The notes beneath the pieces are model-generated. The model searched no databases and was not told where the DNA came from. It worked only from the letters and a program-made list of their open reading frames with translations. Positions 25,265 through 34,086 of a DNA stretch of 45,775 bases are shown here, piece by piece (position 1 is the stretch's first letter; each line of letters begins with the position of its first letter). The position numbers and the translations under genes were made by a program. Source of the DNA: Acidobacteria bacterium 13_2_20CM_57_17. GTDB lineage: Bacteria; Acidobacteriota; Terriglobia; Acidiferrales; UBA7541. Location: contig MNDE01000184.1 of the NCBI GenBank assembly GCA_001914785.1, forward strand, positions 1 through 45,775. Reading direction: 5' to 3'.

Positions 25265-25726
25265 CTAAGCGGGACTTGGCCAATCGAACGTGCCTAGCCA
25301 AGAAGTAACCCAGCTAAAATCACGCCGACGCGATTCTGTCAGCGAAGAGGGCTTGAGGAAACGTCTGCCACCCCTAAACAAACCCTTCGCGCTGGCGAGA
25401 ACGAGCCGCTCAGCAAGAAGGTCGGACACAAAGAGCGACGCCTCTTCGATTGCGGCTACCTCTCGCCCCTCTGCGAGCACAATGAGCACCTCGAAAGGGC
25501 TGCCGCGCTTGGCGGTAATGTGATATTCGATCTGAATGTCTCCGTCGTGGCGCAGGAGGACGCTCAGGCGCTGAGCGGCGGGACGTAGGGGCGACCGCAC
25601 TTCGATCCAATACTGTGATCCGTCGGAAGGCCCCGGTGATCCCCCCCGAGTCCATTCGCGAGACTCTGGAATCGCACGAAACAGAGCGTCATCGAGGAGA
25701 CGGATTCTATCTTCTTGCTTGATCAT
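25265..25726 (-). CDS. Hypothetical protein
   Basis: A 153-residue protein I do not recognise. It has a mixed alpha/beta character, opening MIKQEDRIRLLDDALFRAIPESREW and with a central strand pair (LSVLLRHDGDIQIEYHITAKRGSPFEVLIVLAEGREV). No signal peptide or membrane segment. An AGGA sequence lies a few nt before the ATG at 25726. It stands between rapZ and the exporter gene, with gaps of 54 and 101 nt. Codon use resembles the neighbours, so it is probably a real gene. Confidence 0.65.
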   Translation of the reverse strand: MIKQEDRIRLLDDALFRAIPESREWTRGGSPGPSDGSQYWIEVRSPLRPAAQRLSVLLRHDGDIQIEYHITAKRGSPFEVLIVLAEGREVAAIEEASLFVSDLLAERLVLASAKGLFRGGRRFLKPSSLTESRRRDFSWVTSWLGTFDWPSPA

Positions 25727-25780
25727 TGCATTCCTGGCTTCGGCCCCAACTCCTGCTGGCTAGCACTAGAGGCTGTCGGC

Positions 25781-26656
25781 TTACTTTTCGATATCGCGGT
25801 GAATGACTTTGGCGGAAAACCCGCGCTTCACGAGCGATTCCTTCACCGACTCCGCGAGCATGACGGAGCGATGCTTCCCGCCCGTGCAGCCAAACGCGAT
25901 GGTCAGATAACTTTTCCCCTCGCGGATGTAATGCGGAATCAAATAGGTGAGCAAGCCTTCGATGCGCCGCAGGAATTCGCCGGTCTGGGGGAACGACCGG
26001 ATGTATTTGCGCACCTTGGGGTCTTGGCCCGTGAAGGGACGCAGCCGCGGAACGAAATGCGGGTTGGGCAGAAATCGCACGTCGAGAACCAGGTCGGCGT
26101 CCGACGGCACTCCATAGCGGTAGCCAAAGCTCACGACTGAAACCAGCATCGGGCGTTTGTCCGGATTCTTGAACCGCTCGGTGACGAAGTGGCGCAACTC
26201 ATGCACGTTAAATTGTGTAGTTTCGATGACCACATCCGCGAGCTTGCGGATGGGCGCCATCAGCGCGCGTTCGTGCAGCAAACTTTCCCGGACGGAAAAA
26301 TTCTTTCCGAGCGGATGCGGGCGGCGGGTTTCGCTATAACGCCGCAGGAGGGCATCCTCGTTCGCTTCGATGAAAACAAGCGTGATGGGATGATTCTTTT
26401 TGAGGTGTTTCAAAAGCGGCGGCAATTTCTGAAGTTGCAGGCCCTCGCGCGCATCCACCAGCAAAGCAGCGCGAGCGAAGTCCCCTTCGCCGGCGGCGTG
26501 CAACTCCGCAAAAATGGGGATGAGCTCCACGGGAAGATTATCCACGCAGTAGAAGCCCATGTCTTCGAAGGCGTGGAGGACCGTGCTTTTTCCAGAACCG
26601 GAAAGGCCGGTGAGGATCACGAGTTGCCTGGCGTCGTGTCGCGCTTGCGGCTTCAC
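25781..26656 (-). CDS. rapZ: RNase adapter protein RapZ (YvcJ family)
   Basis: A 291-residue nucleotide-binding protein. Walker A is GLSGSGKST near residue 18, followed by the family FEDMGFYCVDNLPVELIP; the C-terminal domain has FGYRYGVPSDADLVLDVRFLPNPH and the closing IAFGCTGGKHRSVMLAE and HRDIEK. E. coli RapZ guides RNase E to the GlmZ small RNA; in other phyla the target is unknown. The ATG at 26656 lies 12 nt after the rpoN stop, so the two are cotranscribed. Confidence 0.96.
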   Translation of the reverse strand: MKPQARHDARQLVILTGLSGSGKSTVLHAFEDMGFYCVDNLPVELIPIFAELHAAGEGDFARAALLVDAREGLQLQKLPPLLKHLKKNHPITLVFIEANEDALLRRYSETRRPHPLGKNFSVRESLLHERALMAPIRKLADVVIETTQFNVHELRHFVTERFKNPDKRPMLVSVVSFGYRYGVPSDADLVLDVRFLPNPHFVPRLRPFTGQDPKVRKYIRSFPQTGEFLRRIEGLLTYLIPHYIREGKSYLTIAFGCTGGKHRSVMLAESVKESLVKRGFSAKVIHRDIEK

Positions 26657-26668
26657 GGGGCGAGCCGC

Positions 26669-28111
26669 TCAGCTCTTTTCCCGGCGTTGGTGGGTGCTGG
26701 GAATTCTCATGTCTTCGCGGTATTTCGCGACAGTGCGGCGAGTGACGTGGATGCCGGCGTCATCCAGCTTCTTGGCAATCTGTTCGTCGGTCAGCGGATG
26801 CGCGGCGTCTTCCTCTTCAATCATTTTCTTGACGAGGCGCTTGAGCGTCAGCAGGGACATCCCGCCGCCTTCCGGCCCGTTCACGGACTCGCTGAAAAAC
26901 GAGCGCAGCTCCAGCACGCCTTGCGGCGTGTGCGCGTACTTGCTGGCCACCGCGCGGCTCACCGTGGAGGGATGCACGCCAACTTCTTCCGCGACTTCCT
27001 TGATCATCATGGGTTTCAGCGCGTCCTGGCCGTGATCGAGGAATTCGCCCTGGCGCGCGATGATGGACTGGCAGACGCGCAGGATGGTGTGCTTGCGCTG
27101 CTCGATGTTCTTCATCAACTGCACGGCGGCGGTGAAACGTTCCTTCACGTAGTTGCGCACGTCGCGGTCGGCGGCATCTTTAACCAGCAGACGGCGGTAG
27201 GTGGGGCTCAGCCGAAGTTGCGGCATGTCGTCTTCATTCAGGAAGGCTTGCCACTGATCATCGACTTTGCGGAAGTACACGTCCGGCTCGACGAGGCGGG
27301 GCTCCGTTTTGTTGTAGCGCAGGCCGGGCCGAGGATCGAGCTTCTTGATGACGTCCAGCGTACGCTTCAGTACTTCCAGCGGGCGGTTCAGCGCCCGGGA
27401 GATTTCTTTCAACTGGTTCGATTGCACTTGCTTGAGGTGTTCGGAAACGATCTGCTGAGCCAGGGTGTTCTGCGGATCAAACGCTTTCAATTGCCGGAGC
27501 AAGCATTCGCGCAAATCCCGGGTGCCCACTCCGATGGGGTCGAAGTCCTGCACTACGGCAAGGGCATCCTCAAGATCATCCTGCGAATACTTCCCGTTCT
27601 GCGTCAGCTCTTCCTGGGAAGCCGTCAGATAGCCGTTCTCGTCCAGATTGCCAATGATGCTGTCTGCAATCTCCTTCACCGTGTCCGAACAAATCGTTAC
27701 GCTCAGTTGCCACTGGAGATGGTCGCTCAACCCGCTCGGCGAGGAGAGGAACTTTTCGAAGGAGGGCCGCTCGGAAACCTCGCGCTCCTGCGATTGCCCG
27801 CCGTCGCCGCCGGTATCCAGGTATTGGTTGAAGAACGTTCCGACATCGAACTCGTCAAAAGGATTTGCTTCAGGCTTCTCTGGAACTTTTTCGGTTTCTG
27901 CTTTCAGGAAGGTCTCGTCGCTGTAGTTGTCGGTTTGGGTGGGTTCCTCGCTCTGCTCTTCAAGGACAGGATTGGCAATCATCTCCTGGTTGATCATTTC
28001 GCGCAGCTCGAGGCGGTTCAGCGCGAGGACGCTCACCATCTGCACGAGACCGGGCGTCAGAATCTGCTTCTGCGCCACGCGGAGATTGAGTTTGAGTCCT
28101 TGCCAGGCCAT
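26669..28111 (-). CDS. rpoN: RNA polymerase sigma-54 factor
   Basis: A 480-residue alternative sigma factor that needs AAA+ activators. N-terminal region I is Gln/Leu-rich (LNLRVAQKQILTPGLVQMVSVLALNRLELREMINQEM), an acidic stretch follows at about 55-110, then the core-binding and DNA-binding domains. The C-terminal RpoN box is present as RRTVAKYREDMRIP, with the preceding helix ending ITDEQI-like LTDEQIAKKLDDAGIHV. All regions are intact, so it should be functional. ATG at 28111. Downstream rapZ follows directly, whereas hpf and ptsN, found between these genes in many Proteobacteria, are missing. Confidence 0.97.
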   Translation of the reverse strand: MAWQGLKLNLRVAQKQILTPGLVQMVSVLALNRLELREMINQEMIANPVLEEQSEEPTQTDNYSDETFLKAETEKVPEKPEANPFDEFDVGTFFNQYLDTGGDGGQSQEREVSERPSFEKFLSSPSGLSDHLQWQLSVTICSDTVKEIADSIIGNLDENGYLTASQEELTQNGKYSQDDLEDALAVVQDFDPIGVGTRDLRECLLRQLKAFDPQNTLAQQIVSEHLKQVQSNQLKEISRALNRPLEVLKRTLDVIKKLDPRPGLRYNKTEPRLVEPDVYFRKVDDQWQAFLNEDDMPQLRLSPTYRRLLVKDAADRDVRNYVKERFTAAVQLMKNIEQRKHTILRVCQSIIARQGEFLDHGQDALKPMMIKEVAEEVGVHPSTVSRAVASKYAHTPQGVLELRSFFSESVNGPEGGGMSLLTLKRLVKKMIEEEDAAHPLTDEQIAKKLDDAGIHVTRRTVAKYREDMRIPSTHQRREKS

Positions 28112-28139
28112 GGATGGTCCCGTGTTCCTTGTTCTAATC

Positions 28140-28865
28140 CTAGTTTAGGCGGAAATGATCGCCCAGATAGACGCGCCGGACTTCCGCATCGTTGCTTAAT
28201 TCGTCCGGGCGGCCCTTCCGGAATATTCTGCCACTTTTCAGGATGTATGCGCGATCCGTGACGCTGAGAGTTTCCCGGACGTTATGATCCGTAATTAGCA
28301 CGCCAATTCCCGATGTCGCTAGTTCGCGAATAATTTCCTGCAGATCCTTGACGGTTAGAGGGTCGATTCCCGAAAAAGGTTCGTCGAGAAGAATAAACGA
28401 AGGCTGCAGTGTAAGAGAGCGAGCGATTTCCAGCCGGCGGCGCTCTCCGCCGGAGAGCGTATATGCCTTGCTGGTCCTCACCGTTTCCAAGCCCATTTGC
28501 ACCAGGAGCTCCTCGAGCCGGTCGCGCTGCTGTTCCGGGGTTAACGGAAGGGTTTCCAGCACCGCGAGCAGATTCGCTTCGCTGGTCAATTGGCGAAAGA
28601 CCGAGGGTTCCTGAGGAAGGTAACTAATGCCACTGCGAGCCCGGAGGTACATGGGGAGGTCCGTGATTTCGTCGTCGTTCAGGAGTACGCGGCCGGAGTC
28701 GGGCCGGGCGAGACCTACCAGTATGTAAAACGTCGTCGTCTTGCCTGCGCCATTGGGGCCGAGCAGCCCGACGACTTCACCCTGTCCAATCTCCAGTTCA
28801 ACGTCATCAACAACCTTACGGCCACGGTACGACTTGCTTAGATCGACGGCCTGGAGCTTCAGCAT
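28140..28865 (-). CDS. lptB: Lipopolysaccharide export ATPase LptB
   Basis: A 241-residue ATPase that powers extraction of LPS from the inner membrane together with LptF and LptG (not in this window). Walker [14 protein letters not shown]-loop YLPQEPSVF (the LptB-specific form), signature [13 protein letters not shown], Walker [14 protein letters not shown] and H-loop [10 protein letters not shown] are all present. The ATG at 28865 is preferred; a GTG at 28874 is also in frame. It lies between the LptC/LptA-like gene and rpoN, the usual lpt-rpoN arrangement. Confidence 0.96.
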   Translation of the reverse strand: MLKLQAVDLSKSYRGRKVVDDVELEIGQGEVVGLLGPNGAGKTTTFYILVGLARPDSGRVLLNDDEITDLPMYLRARSGISYLPQEPSVFRQLTSEANLLAVLETLPLTPEQQRDRLEELLVQMGLETVRTSKAYTLSGGERRRLEIARSLTLQPSFILLDEPFSGIDPLTVKDLQEIIRELATSGIGVLITDHNVRETLSVTDRAYILKSGRIFRKGRPDELSNDAEVRRVYLGDHFRLN

Positions 28866-28896
28866 ACCTCTCACGGGCGGCCGCGGAGCAGTGGGG

Positions 28897-31290
28897 TCAC
28901 TTCTCGACTCGGTGCTTCGTCAACGTCCGCGATCCATTCTCTGAGTCGACGATGATCGTATCATCCGCTAAAAAGAAGGTCAATTGACGGCCGGTGGTGG
29001 TTCCTTCCGCAGCGTCATAAATCGTGGGATTTCCGCCGCTCATTATGAATTTTCCGTCTGTGGCGCTGTACTCGCCGCGTTCCGCTGTGGCTTTCCTGGA
29101 CCCTTGTTCCACGATCACTCCGCCCGTGCCGATAGCCCGGGCAATCTGCTGGGCTCCAGGTGGTGGATTTGCCGTAAGAGAATTAGTCGCGGAATTCGAG
29201 TTGGGCTTCTCGGCGCGCGTAAAATATAGATCTACGACGGCGGCGCGCATTTTTTGCTCGGCCGATTGCGCCACTACGTTTTTCTCCAGGTGCGCGCGGC
29301 TCTCCGCGTCATGGTAGGACAGCGTCCCCGCCGCTACATGCCACAGTCTCGCCTTCCTCGGCCCGGCTTGCACGGCAATCGCCTGAGGCGCCGATGGACC
29401 GGCGGCCTGGGGAAATACGGCGCGAACATTTCCGGTGGCATTCATGACCCGCGCTTCACGCAATAGCTCGATGGAATCTGCTTCCATCACCGAATCGCCC
29501 TGCCACAAACGCGCATGGCCGGTGTACAGGGCCCTGCCCGTCTTGGCATTCGCCTGCATGGCGTCCGCGGAGATATTTGCCGGAGCCGGGGCAAGCTGTG
29601 CGCCGCTTCCCTTAGCCGAAAAGTCCGTCGAGCGAACGCCGCCCTCGGCACGAATCTCTCCGGTAGTTTGCGCAAAGGTGATTCGCGGCGCTTGCGTCTC
29701 TGTATTTGCGTCGCGCGCGAGCGCTTTTCCTGTTAGCAAAGCCGTTTGCGTTGCCCGAACAAACGTCGCGTGGTCCGCTTGGCCTCTCCGGTCGGCTTCC
29801 TTCAGTCTTACATTTCCCTGCAGATCCATCTGCGACCATCCACTGCTTGCCAGCAGTTGTGCCACTCCGGACTGCGCGGTCGCCGTTTGCACGGGTTTGC
29901 CGCTCATGGCTCGTTCCGTCAAAACATTGCCGGTGGCTACCAACCGCCTGGCCTTACCCTCATCCCCGAATTCCATTTCGAGCTTATCCGCCTGCAGTTT
30001 TGTGCGCGCAACCTCGCTGCTGGTAGCAGGTCCGGATGCCGCGCGCTGCACCTCCGCATCCGTCCATCCGATACTTCCCGCTCCCAAAGTCTCCGCTCGT
30101 TTGAGCTTGCAGCTCTCGCCTTTTTTGCCATCGGCGAATTCCACGAGCAATTCGCTCGTTTCCAGCATTCTCGATTCCCCGGTCGCGCCTGCCTGCGTCT
30201 TCAACTCGACGCCGCCTTTCAAATTCATTTCTTTCGGTTGGTTTACCTTTGGCCACAGTTCCATCGCTCCGCGCTCCGCACGGAAGTCATCCATCTCTTT
30301 TCCTGTGCGCCGCGAACCGCGAACGTTTCCTGCTCCCTCGATTTTCGTAAGCCATCCCCCGGGTGCGAAATGTGCCGTGATTGTCTCCGCACTCAGATTG
30401 GTCGAATCGTCTGCGCCTTGGGATTCCAGTTCAGGGTTCTTCTTATCCGGTCCCGGCGTAACCATCATTTTCTCGGCGCGAAATGCGGCGTCGAGCGTGA
30501 GCGTCAGCTTTCCTGCTCGCAAATGCGCCGAGCGAGTTTCCGCTTCCACCGGTCCGTACAGCTGCATCGTTCGGGACTCCCTTTCAAAATCGAGGCTCTT
30601 CCCTTTCACGCGAACAGGATCTTTCGCACCTCCGCTCGCCGTCTTTTTCCCCGCGACAGCTTTTTCCGGCGCCATGAGGGAGAACTGCACGTTTCCCAGC
30701 AACCGCACGGTCCCTTCTTCAGAGTGATACTCAACCCCCAGGGCTTCCCCGATGCCATTCGGAAAGACAAACTTAACCGGTTGGTCCGTTCGCGCCATTC
30801 CATTGGCGCGGTTAAACACCACGCCGCGGGTTTCCACGTGTACGGTCTGCGCCGCTCTTACATCCGGATTTTTTGCCGCCCGCTCGGATTCCGCCCAGCT
30901 TTCCAGGTCAAACTGCACTTCGCCACCGCATGCGATGCTTCCGCCTTCTTTTTCGTATTGGCAGCTTTGCGTATGAATCGTGTCGTGCCGCTCTCCCTTT
31001 TTCCCGAAGATGGTGATCTTCACATCCTCCAGCAAACTGGCGCCTTTATCCTTGAAATCGGTGGCCTTCGAGGCTTCCACCGTGAAAATCTTTTGATTTC
31101 CGTCCATCTTGGAAAAAGTGAGGCCGTTCGAGCTGCGCGTTACATCCTTAGGAGCCGGCGGCGGCGCTTTTTGCTGCTCCCGGTAAGCGACCCACTTGCG
31201 TTCGAGATACACGCCTATTGTCAGGCTTGCCAGCAGAAATGCTGCCAACGCCGACCAGCGCGCGTACTTCGCCGCTTCGCTTCTCTTCAT
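28897..31290 (-). CDS. LptC/LptA-like (OstA) periplasmic LPS-transport protein, fused
   Basis: A 797-residue envelope protein. A single membrane anchor near residues 11-28 ([16 protein letters not shown]) leads into an LptC-like periplasmic domain ([49 protein letters not shown]), followed by many OstA/LptA-type beta-jellyroll strands up to the C-terminus (for example [17 protein letters not shown] and [16 protein letters not shown]). E. coli uses separate LptC (191 residues) and LptA (185), so this is a fused and expanded bridge protein. It stands directly upstream of lptB. Its role as LPS bridge is inferred from domain type and neighbours. Confidence 0.85.
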   Translation of the reverse strand: MKRSEAAKYARWSALAAFLLASLTIGVYLERKWVAYREQQKAPPPAPKDVTRSSNGLTFSKMDGNQKIFTVEASKATDFKDKGASLLEDVKITIFGKKGERHDTIHTQSCQYEKEGGSIACGGEVQFDLESWAESERAAKNPDVRAAQTVHVETRGVVFNRANGMARTDQPVKFVFPNGIGEALGVEYHSEEGTVRLLGNVQFSLMAPEKAVAGKKTASGGAKDPVRVKGKSLDFERESRTMQLYGPVEAETRSAHLRAGKLTLTLDAAFRAEKMMVTPGPDKKNPELESQGADDSTNLSAETITAHFAPGGWLTKIEGAGNVRGSRRTGKEMDDFRAERGAMELWPKVNQPKEMNLKGGVELKTQAGATGESRMLETSELLVEFADGKKGESCKLKRAETLGAGSIGWTDAEVQRAASGPATSSEVARTKLQADKLEMEFGDEGKARRLVATGNVLTERAMSGKPVQTATAQSGVAQLLASSGWSQMDLQGNVRLKEADRRGQADHATFVRATQTALLTGKALARDANTETQAPRITFAQTTGEIRAEGGVRSTDFSAKGSGAQLAPAPANISADAMQANAKTGRALYTGHARLWQGDSVMEADSIELLREARVMNATGNVRAVFPQAAGPSAPQAIAVQAGPRKARLWHVAAGTLSYHDAESRAHLEKNVVAQSAEQKMRAAVVDLYFTRAEKPNSNSATNSLTANPPPGAQQIARAIGTGGVIVEQGSRKATAERGEYSATDGKFIMSGGNPTIYDAAEGTTTGRQLTFFLADDTIIVDSENGSRTLTKHRVEK

Positions 31291-31370
31291 GTCTTCAGTT
31301 AAGCAAAATTTCGACGGAGTGTATAGAAGAGGGAATATTCGTTTAGAGGTTCGTTAGCCGAAGGCAGTGA

Positions 31371-32489
31371 TTACCCGGCGGATTCAGCGGTCGCCACGTT
31401 CGGCAAAATTCCGATATTCGCCGCAGCGACGCTGTCGCGCTTCGTATTCTTGACCAGGTACATGGCCTCGTCGGCAAGGTGCAGCAAGCCCTCCTTGGTC
31501 CGGGAGTCTACGGGGTACGATGCCACACCCACGCTGGGCGTCAGCTTGATGTTCAATCCTTCCGGCACCAGCCAGGTGCCCTCGCGCACCAATTTGTGCA
31601 AACGTCGCGCCACGTTCAACGCGTTCTCCTTCGAAGTTTGCGGCAGCAGGATCACAAACTCATCGCCGCCATAACGGAACGCGAAATCAATCAGCCGGCA
31701 ATGCTCCTTCAAGGCATTCCCGATTTCGGCAAGCAGCCGCGAGCCCACCAGGTGCCCATGAGTATCATTCACCTGCTTGAAGTGGTCGAGGTCAATGAAA
31801 ACAATTGAAAATTCGTAATTGTAGCGCTGCGAGCGGTAAATCTCCGTCTCAAGAATAAAGCCCATGTGCCGCGCGTTATAGAGCGACGTGCAATCGTCGG
31901 TGATGGTCAGCTCGTGAATCTTCTTAACGTGCCGCGCATTTTCCAGCGCAATCGCCGCAAAATCCGAAAGCGCTTCAAGTAGCTTCAGGTCGCGCGGATC
32001 GAATCCATCCGGACCCATGCAATTAATCAGCTCGATGACCCCGAGGCAAGTGTCGCGGAATCTCACCGGCACAGCTACGATCGACTGCGTCTCGGTCTTG
32101 GTTTTCTCGTCCACCTTTGCAAAAAAGCGCGTGTCCTTCGTTGTATCGGGCACCACCACGGTCTCGCCATGCTGCGCGACCCAGCCCGCGATGCCTTGCC
32201 CCATCTTGATGCGCACGTCTTTTAGCGCCTGTGAAGCTTTTCCTACTGCCAGCTCAAAGTACAATTCCTGCTTGGCCTCATCCAGCAGAAGTAGGGACCA
32301 GTTGTCTGGGCGCAGGAATTCGTCGATCTTCTCCATAATCGTGCGGAGAACCTGGTCGAGCTGCAGCGAAGACGTCAGCGCCTTCCCCAACTCCTGGAAG
32401 ACGGCAATCTCTCCCTTTACGCGTTGGTCGGAAGGCACCGCAGGATTGCGGCGCCGTTCCACGGCCGGAAACTGATTCACATCCTCCAC
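31371..32489 (-). CDS. GAF-GGDEF diguanylate cyclase
   Basis: A 372-residue cytosolic signalling protein making cyclic di-GMP from GTP. A GAF sensor domain occupies about residues 35-185 (LRTIMEKIDEFLRPDNWSLLLLDE through MGQGIAGWVAQHGETVVVPDTTKDTRFF). The cyclase domain follows with IVFIDLDHFKQVNDTHGHLVGSRLL, the intact active-site loop RYGGDEF and, five residues before GG, the inhibitory site RLID, so product feedback is expected. Start is the GTG at 32489 with AGAGGAAAAG upstream. No EAL domain. Signal sensed by GAF unknown. A PilZ receptor-like gene occurs 11 kb further on. Confidence 0.94.
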   Translation of the reverse strand: MEDVNQFPAVERRRNPAVPSDQRVKGEIAVFQELGKALTSSLQLDQVLRTIMEKIDEFLRPDNWSLLLLDEAKQELYFELAVGKASQALKDVRIKMGQGIAGWVAQHGETVVVPDTTKDTRFFAKVDEKTKTETQSIVAVPVRFRDTCLGVIELINCMGPDGFDPRDLKLLEALSDFAAIALENARHVKKIHELTITDDCTSLYNARHMGFILETEIYRSQRYNYEFSIVFIDLDHFKQVNDTHGHLVGSRLLAEIGNALKEHCRLIDFAFRYGGDEFVILLPQTSKENALNVARRLHKLVREGTWLVPEGLNIKLTPSVGVASYPVDSRTKEGLLHLADEAMYLVKNTKRDSVAAANIGILPNVATAESAG

Positions 32490-32727
32490 TCGGTCTTTTC
32501 CTCTCGCATACGAATAAGCCCGCTAAATGCTCGCGCCGCGTCACTAGGGATCGTACTGGCGCGAAGAAACACAAATCCGCGGGATTCTCGCGCACGTCCG
32601 CGAACCTCTGCCAGTATAGGCCCGCCGCAAAAAGGTACGCAACCCGGTCGTGGTACAGGTGTGGCTACGTCGCCATCCTGACCTGGTACGGCAGACAATG
32701 CTGAGTTCAGACAGAATAATGGAGGGT

Positions 32728-33131
32728 CTACTTGGCTGGCCACTGGAAGCACACGCTATATCCGTCAGGATCGTGGAGATACAGCTGCTTCATGCCATAG
32801 TGCGCGATCTCGGGCTCTTTCAAAGCAAGGCCGCGCTCGGACAGGTAAACGTACGCCGCAGCTACATCCGGACATCCGAAGTAGAGGCAAGTATCGTGGT
32901 GCGCAACAATGCGAGCGGGATCAGGAGCCGGGGGTCGCTCGTCTTTTTGCACGCCGTGTTCAGCATCAACTCCACGCCTTTGAGCCGCAGCAACGCCCAA
33001 TCGAAGTGTTCTCCCTGAGGCTTGGACGTAGTCACCACGTCGAACCCCAGCACATCGCGGTAGAACGCGATGGACGCAGGCATGTCAAACACTTGCAGCA
33101 GCGGAGCCATCCCTCGTATCTCAATGCCCAT
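32728..33131 (-). pseudogene. Glyoxalase/bleomycin-resistance-family protein with a frameshift
   Basis: Two overlapping minus-strand frames together make one protein of about 133 residues. The first (ATG 33131, GGAGG five nt upstream) gives MGIEIRGMAPLLQVFDMPASIAFYRDVLGF and continues to LNTAC; the second continues KDERPPAPDPARIVAHHDTCLYFGCPDVAAAYVYL and ends FQWPAK at 32728. The break is near 32950-32965, where one missing base after LNTA restores the frame; a run of A and a run of C nearby are typical sites. Fold: vicinal oxygen chelate. Either a pseudogene or a base-calling deletion. Adjacent to the diguanylate cyclase gene, same strand. Confidence 0.8.
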
Positions 33132-33262
33132 ATCATCCTCCGGTCGCATTCTAACGCCGTCGTTGTGCTTTCCTCGCTGTTTGACAGCGTTGGATTGCTC
33201 CGCCTATAGTGCGGTTCAGGGATCCCGAGTCGTTTTTGCACGAGCGCCCGCCGCGTCAGCCG

Positions 33263-33314
33263 CTTTGCGGCTGCACTTGAAATTGACCTCTTTGCGGTTG
33301 CACGTGAAATTGTC
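33263..33314. repeat. Tandem imperfect 25-bp direct repeat
   Basis: The 25-mers at 33263-33287 and 33290-33314 differ at three positions and are separated by two bases (period 27); each starts CTTTGCGG and includes GAAATTG. The pair ends 36 nt before the RodZ-like start codon and may be a regulator-binding pair; TTGACC at 33284 lies inside it. Confidence 0.6.
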
Positions 33315-33350
33315 CGCTCTGCTTGGATCGTCAAGGATTGGTTCTGGTTC

Positions 33351-34082
33351 ATGGCCAAGGGAAATTTTGGTGAACGTCTGAAGCGCGAGCGCGAACTGCG
33401 CGAAGTTTCCATGGAGGAACTCACCAAGGCTACGCGCATCAGCACCCGTTTTGTCCAAGCCCTCGAAAATGAAGATTGGGCCAAGCTGCCCGGCGGCGTC
33501 TTTGGGCACGGCTTTGTGCGCACCATTGCGCGTTACCTGGGCCTCAATGAAGAAGCGCTTCTGGGCGAGTATGACTCGGCCCGGGCGGAACATTTACCCC
33601 CGCCCTCTCCCAAGACCGAGGAACGCATTCCTTCCCCGCCGAAGTGGCTCCCGGCTGCGGCCGCGCTCGTCGTGCTTCTCCTGGTCATCGGATTCTTCCT
33701 CACGGTCCGTTACGTCTGGCACCGCTACGCGGCACATCGCACCGAAAAAGAATCCTCCACCGCTTCCCTTTCAGCACAGCCGCAATCCGGCTCCGCCGTG
33801 GCGGGCACAACGGAGCAGTCTTCCACCTCGGCCCTTCTCGATCTTTCTGTCTCCACTTTCGCCGCCACCCACGTTCGCATAATCGCCGATAACAAACTTG
33901 TTTTCGACGCTGAGTTGCCTGCATGGAAGAATCGTCACTTTTCAGCCCATCAACAATTCGAGGTGACTGCCGGGGACTCTACGGCGGTGTTGCTGCAATT
34001 GAACGGCAAAGCCATGCCGCCGCTTGGCGCGCCCGGTGCCTCCGGTACAATGGTGCTAAGTCAGAAGGACTTGAGGCCGTAA
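33351..34082 (+). CDS. RodZ-like helix-turn-helix membrane protein
   Basis: A 243-residue protein. The N-terminal helix-turn-helix (GERLKRERELREVSMEELTKATRISTRFVQALENEDWAKLPGGVFGHGFVRTIARYLGLNE) is the RodZ/HTH_25 type; a membrane helix follows at about 103-123 (WLPAAAALVVLLLVIGFFLTV); the periplasmic C-terminus (about 165-243) is the RodZ beta domain (LLDLSVSTFAATHVRIIADNKLVFDAELPAWKNRHFSAHQQFEVTAGD). RodZ links MreB to the envelope in rod-shaped cells; here no mreB is near. AAGGA lies eight nt before the ATG. Confidence 0.9.
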   Translation: MAKGNFGERLKRERELREVSMEELTKATRISTRFVQALENEDWAKLPGGVFGHGFVRTIARYLGLNEEALLGEYDSARAEHLPPPSPKTEERIPSPPKWLPAAAALVVLLLVIGFFLTVRYVWHRYAAHRTEKESSTASLSAQPQSGSAVAGTTEQSSTSALLDLSVSTFAATHVRIIADNKLVFDAELPAWKNRHFSAHQQFEVTAGDSTAVLLQLNGKAMPPLGAPGASGTMVLSQKDLRP

Positions 34083-34086
34083 TCCA

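Noticed and set aside
26189..28261. A 690-codon open frame on the plus strand opposite rapZ and rpoN
   Set aside because: It spans two clear genes on the other strand, has no ribosome binding site or family resemblance, and arises from GC-rich third positions. The length is striking but expected for this codon bias.
29435..31302. Two long plus-strand frames opposite the LptC/LptA-like gene
   Set aside because: They overlap each other in different frames and show only low-complexity composition; the minus-strand gene explains the region.
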